Shown here piece after piece: positions 62,353-64,000 of a stretch of 64,000 bases of DNA. The stretch covers positions 1-64,000 of the forward strand of contig CAKQOG010000010.1 of assembly GCA_934255485.1 (NCBI GenBank), written 5' to 3'. Source of the DNA: an uncultured Prevotellamassilia sp. GTDB lineage: Bacteria > Bacteroidota > Bacteroidia > Bacteroidales > Bacteroidaceae. Made by a program: the position numbers and the translations under genes. Under the pieces are notes generated by a model. The model was not told the origin of the DNA and made no database searches. It saw only the letters and a program-made list of their open reading frames with translations. The stretch's first letter is position 1; the number at the start of each line of letters is the position of its first letter.

Positions 62353-63513
62353 TTATTTGCCCCAAAAAGATCTTAAAACGTTAAGAGTTGAAGTGTCTTT
62401 GCTAAAGATTGAATATCTGCCTTTAGTTTCGTTTGGATATTCTGCCGTAAAATCATAAGGATTTTGCCACATATCCTTAGTTTGCATCACATTTCCACCC
62501 CAACCATTAAATACAACACCCTTAAACTGAGCATAATCTCCTTGAGTTGCATCTGCAAATAAATTGAGTAAATAAGAGAAGTAGGCATCACGGCTATCTG
62601 TGTTCGTGTTTGGACGAGTAAACATGGCCGTACGAGGATAGGCGCAATCACATAGCGCAAAAGGCTTATCCAACCCTTGGGCTATTCGCATATAGGTTTG
62701 TATTTTGTCAGATGCCTTAAGGTATATTTTACCGAGTGCATTATACAAGTCGCCTGGCATCACCCATCTCATTCTGTAAGGATTAAACGCTACCAACACA
62801 AGATCAAAATAGTTATAACTCATCACATTCTGAAACATTTGTTCATCGCTATTGCTTGTCACATCCAGAGGGGCATAAGCTATGGCTATAGGTTGTTTAA
62901 GTCCACTATCTTTAAGCAATTTTGCTTGCTTTGCGCACCAATCTACGTACAATTGCAGTGAATCTTTAGTTTGGGTATAAGGAGCATCGCATATTTGCCA
63001 TGCCACAATAGTTGTATCCGATTGATAAATAACCTTTGAATAGCAATTTTTTCGCTCAGACATTTTTTTTATAAACGAGCTAATTGCAGCTGTATCAGAA
63101 GCATCTGTCCACTGTTGCGAAATGCTTACAATTGCTTTCATCTGTCGCTTATGGAGTTCGTTTAAGACAAAATCTAAGCCTTTGAACAGATGTTCATCAC
63201 TACACATCAAAGTTAGATGTCCTGCAGTCAGATGCAAACTATCTGTAGGAGTAGGTACAAACTTTGCACCCGCCAAAACATTGATTGTATTAACCCCTAA
63301 TGCTTTCAGCGTGTCAAGTTCGGTCGTGAATCTTTTCTTATTTTCTGCTTTTTTTTCGTTACTTCCTATCAAAGGAGCATACCACATTTGCATTCCTCTA
63401 ATCACATGGTTTTGAGGGGTGAACGCATCTGTTTCAGATATACAATTGTTGCACAATGACTTTATATTGGCACATAACATGCACAACAAAGATAAAATGA
63501 TAATTCTTCTCAT
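62353..63513 (-). CDS. GH5_7 mannanase-like protein lacking both catalytic glutamates
   Basis: A 386-residue secreted protein (signal peptide about 1-21) with the outline of a family 5 TIM barrel of the endo-mannanase type: VIRGMQMWYAPLIGS, LKALGVNTINVLAG, AWQICDAPY (171-179), LCDCAYPR (287-294), RDAYFSYLLNLF and GVVFNGWGG. In active mannanases the second-last pair reads like WQLANEPR and LEEFGYPR, holding the acid/base and nucleophile Glu. Here these positions are Ala177 and Cys288/Asp289. It may be a binding protein or have another activity. It lies between smpB and htrA, not in a polysaccharide utilisation locus. The family match is my reading of motifs, not a search result. Confidence 0.7.
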   Translation of the reverse strand: MRRIIILSLLCMLCANIKSLCNNCISETDAFTPQNHVIRGMQMWYAPLIGSNEKKAENKKRFTTELDTLKALGVNTINVLAGAKFVPTPTDSLHLTAGHLTLMCSDEHLFKGLDFVLNELHKRQMKAIVSISQQWTDASDTAAISSFIKKMSERKNCYSKVIYQSDTTIVAWQICDAPYTQTKDSLQLYVDWCAKQAKLLKDSGLKQPIAIAYAPLDVTSNSDEQMFQNVMSYNYFDLVLVAFNPYRMRWVMPGDLYNALGKIYLKASDKIQTYMRIAQGLDKPFALCDCAYPRTAMFTRPNTNTDSRDAYFSYLLNLFADATQGDYAQFKGVVFNGWGGNVMQTKDMWQNPYDFTAEYPNETKGRYSIFSKDTSTLNVLRSFWGK

Positions 63514-63536
63514 CGTTTATATTTTCTCTATAAAAA

Positions 63537-63576
63537 TAGGTAATCACACATCATAATTACTGATGCTGATTACCTA
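63537..63576 (-). terminator. Terminator of smpB
   Basis: A perfect 10-bp stem TAGGTAATCA (63537-63546) with TGATTACCTA (63567-63576), followed on the minus strand by TTTTTAT. It lies a few bases past the smpB stop. Confidence 0.75.
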
Positions 63577-63583
63577 CCCTATT

Positions 63584-64000
63584 TTAGTATTTACCTCTCA
63601 CTTTCATCGCACGATCCATCTCACGACGATCCTGCTTTTCTTTCAGTGTATTACGTTTGTCATATTCTTTCTTGCCTCGGCATAACCCGATAACAACCTT
63701 TGCCAATCCATTTTCGTTAATAAACATACGCAAGGGGACTATGGTGAAACCAGGAGACTTTGTATCCTCTTGCAATGAACGTATTTCTTTACGATTCAGC
63801 AATAATTTACGGTCACGACGGGTGGAATGATTATTATAAGAGCCAAATTCATATTCTGCAATATAGGCATTTTTCATCCACATTTCTCCGTTATTGATAT
63901 AGCAGAAAGTATCTACAAGGCTTGCCTTACCTGCTCTAATACTTTTTATTTCTGTACCAGTAAGCACGATGCCAGCCGTAATTTTATCAATAACCAAGTA
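63584..64000 (-). CDS. smpB: SsrA-binding protein SmpB (N-terminus beyond window)
   Basis: SmpB binds tmRNA and delivers it to stalled ribosomes. The visible 138 or so residues contain TAGIVLTGTEIKSIRAGKASL, then FCYINNGEMWMKNAYIAEYE, the KLLLNRKEI segment, and a basic tail with GLCRGKKEYDKRNTLKEKQ. The family is about 150 residues, so about a dozen N-terminal residues lie past the right edge. A TTG codon at the edge should not be taken as the start, because the sequence before ITAGIVL is normally preceded by more protein. Confidence 0.95.
   Translation of the reverse strand, partial: YLVIDKITAGIVLTGTEIKSIRAGKASLVDTFCYINNGEMWMKNAYIAEYEFGSYNNHSTRRDRKLLLNRKEIRSLQEDTKSPGFTIVPLRMFINENGLAKVVIGLCRGKKEYDKRNTLKEKQDRREMDRAMKVRGKY

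Noticed and set aside
63995..64000. TTG at the right edge as the smpB start
   Set aside because: SmpB proteins have more residues before this point; the frame stays open to the window edge, so the gene is cut.

Overview
The window looks like the chromosome of a Bacteroidota member, most likely Bacteroidales and close to Prevotella. I infer this from gene content, not from a database search. It has TAnnTTTG-type -7 promoter boxes with TTG-like -33 elements instead of sigma70 boxes. Two secreted proteins end in type IX secretion (T9SS) sorting tails. There are also Bacteroidota-typical families (DUF4924, HU-like DNA-binding proteins with a winged helix, PorT-like barrels, class III fructose bisphosphatase, single-chain L-serine dehydratase). 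I saw no rRNA, tRNA, CRISPR array, prophage or intact insertion sequence. Both ends are cut inside genes: ppdK on the left and smpB on the right.

Left part (1-23.5 kb). Mostly metabolic and housekeeping genes: ppdK, sdaA, fbp and a LutC-like gene on the minus strand. A repeat-rich gap follows, with a 22-bp tandem repeat and a probable 6S-like RNA. Next is a two-gene plus-strand operon (HU/winged-helix protein; PLD nuclease-helicase-DUF3427 protein) that may be a defence or DNA-processing module. Then come yebC and pheT (minus), a plus-strand run LysE-type exporter - DUF4924 - rfbD - prfC, and a NarL-type response regulator with a TPR sensor kinase.

Middle (21.6-39.7 kb). Two putative T9SS cargo genes (one an M6-type metalloprotease) precede a long minus-strand block that I consider the most interesting part of the window. 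Read in the direction of transcription from 39734 it encodes: an FHA protein; two Ser/Thr kinases with membrane anchors (one has a degenerate catalytic loop); a membrane PP2C phosphatase; an FHA-TM-lysine-rich-tail protein; an FHA-FHA-TM-trypsin-like protease; a secreted protein; a second membrane PP2C phosphatase; a WG-repeat protein with Cys motifs; an outer-membrane barrel; and a lipoprotein. The parts suggest threonine phosphorylation in the cytoplasm coupled to events in the envelope. No type VI secretion genes, the usual partners of such kinase/phosphatase/FHA sets, are present. The 0.7-kb upstream gap holds a C9 tract next to a predicted promoter and a perfect 21-bp hairpin.

Right part (40-64 kb). 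An MFS transporter; a mosaic amidase_3 split by a golvesin-like insertion; an envelope run (LysM-receptor fusion, barrel, valS); a divergent beta-propeller-like protein and a nucleoside phosphorylase; an S9 peptidase; lptB; an acyl-CoA synthetase-like protein; mltG; a purine permease; an HtrA protease; a GH5_7-like protein that has lost both catalytic glutamates; and smpB. Several gene starts are placed downstream of the first available ATG because a -7 promoter box overlaps or follows that ATG.
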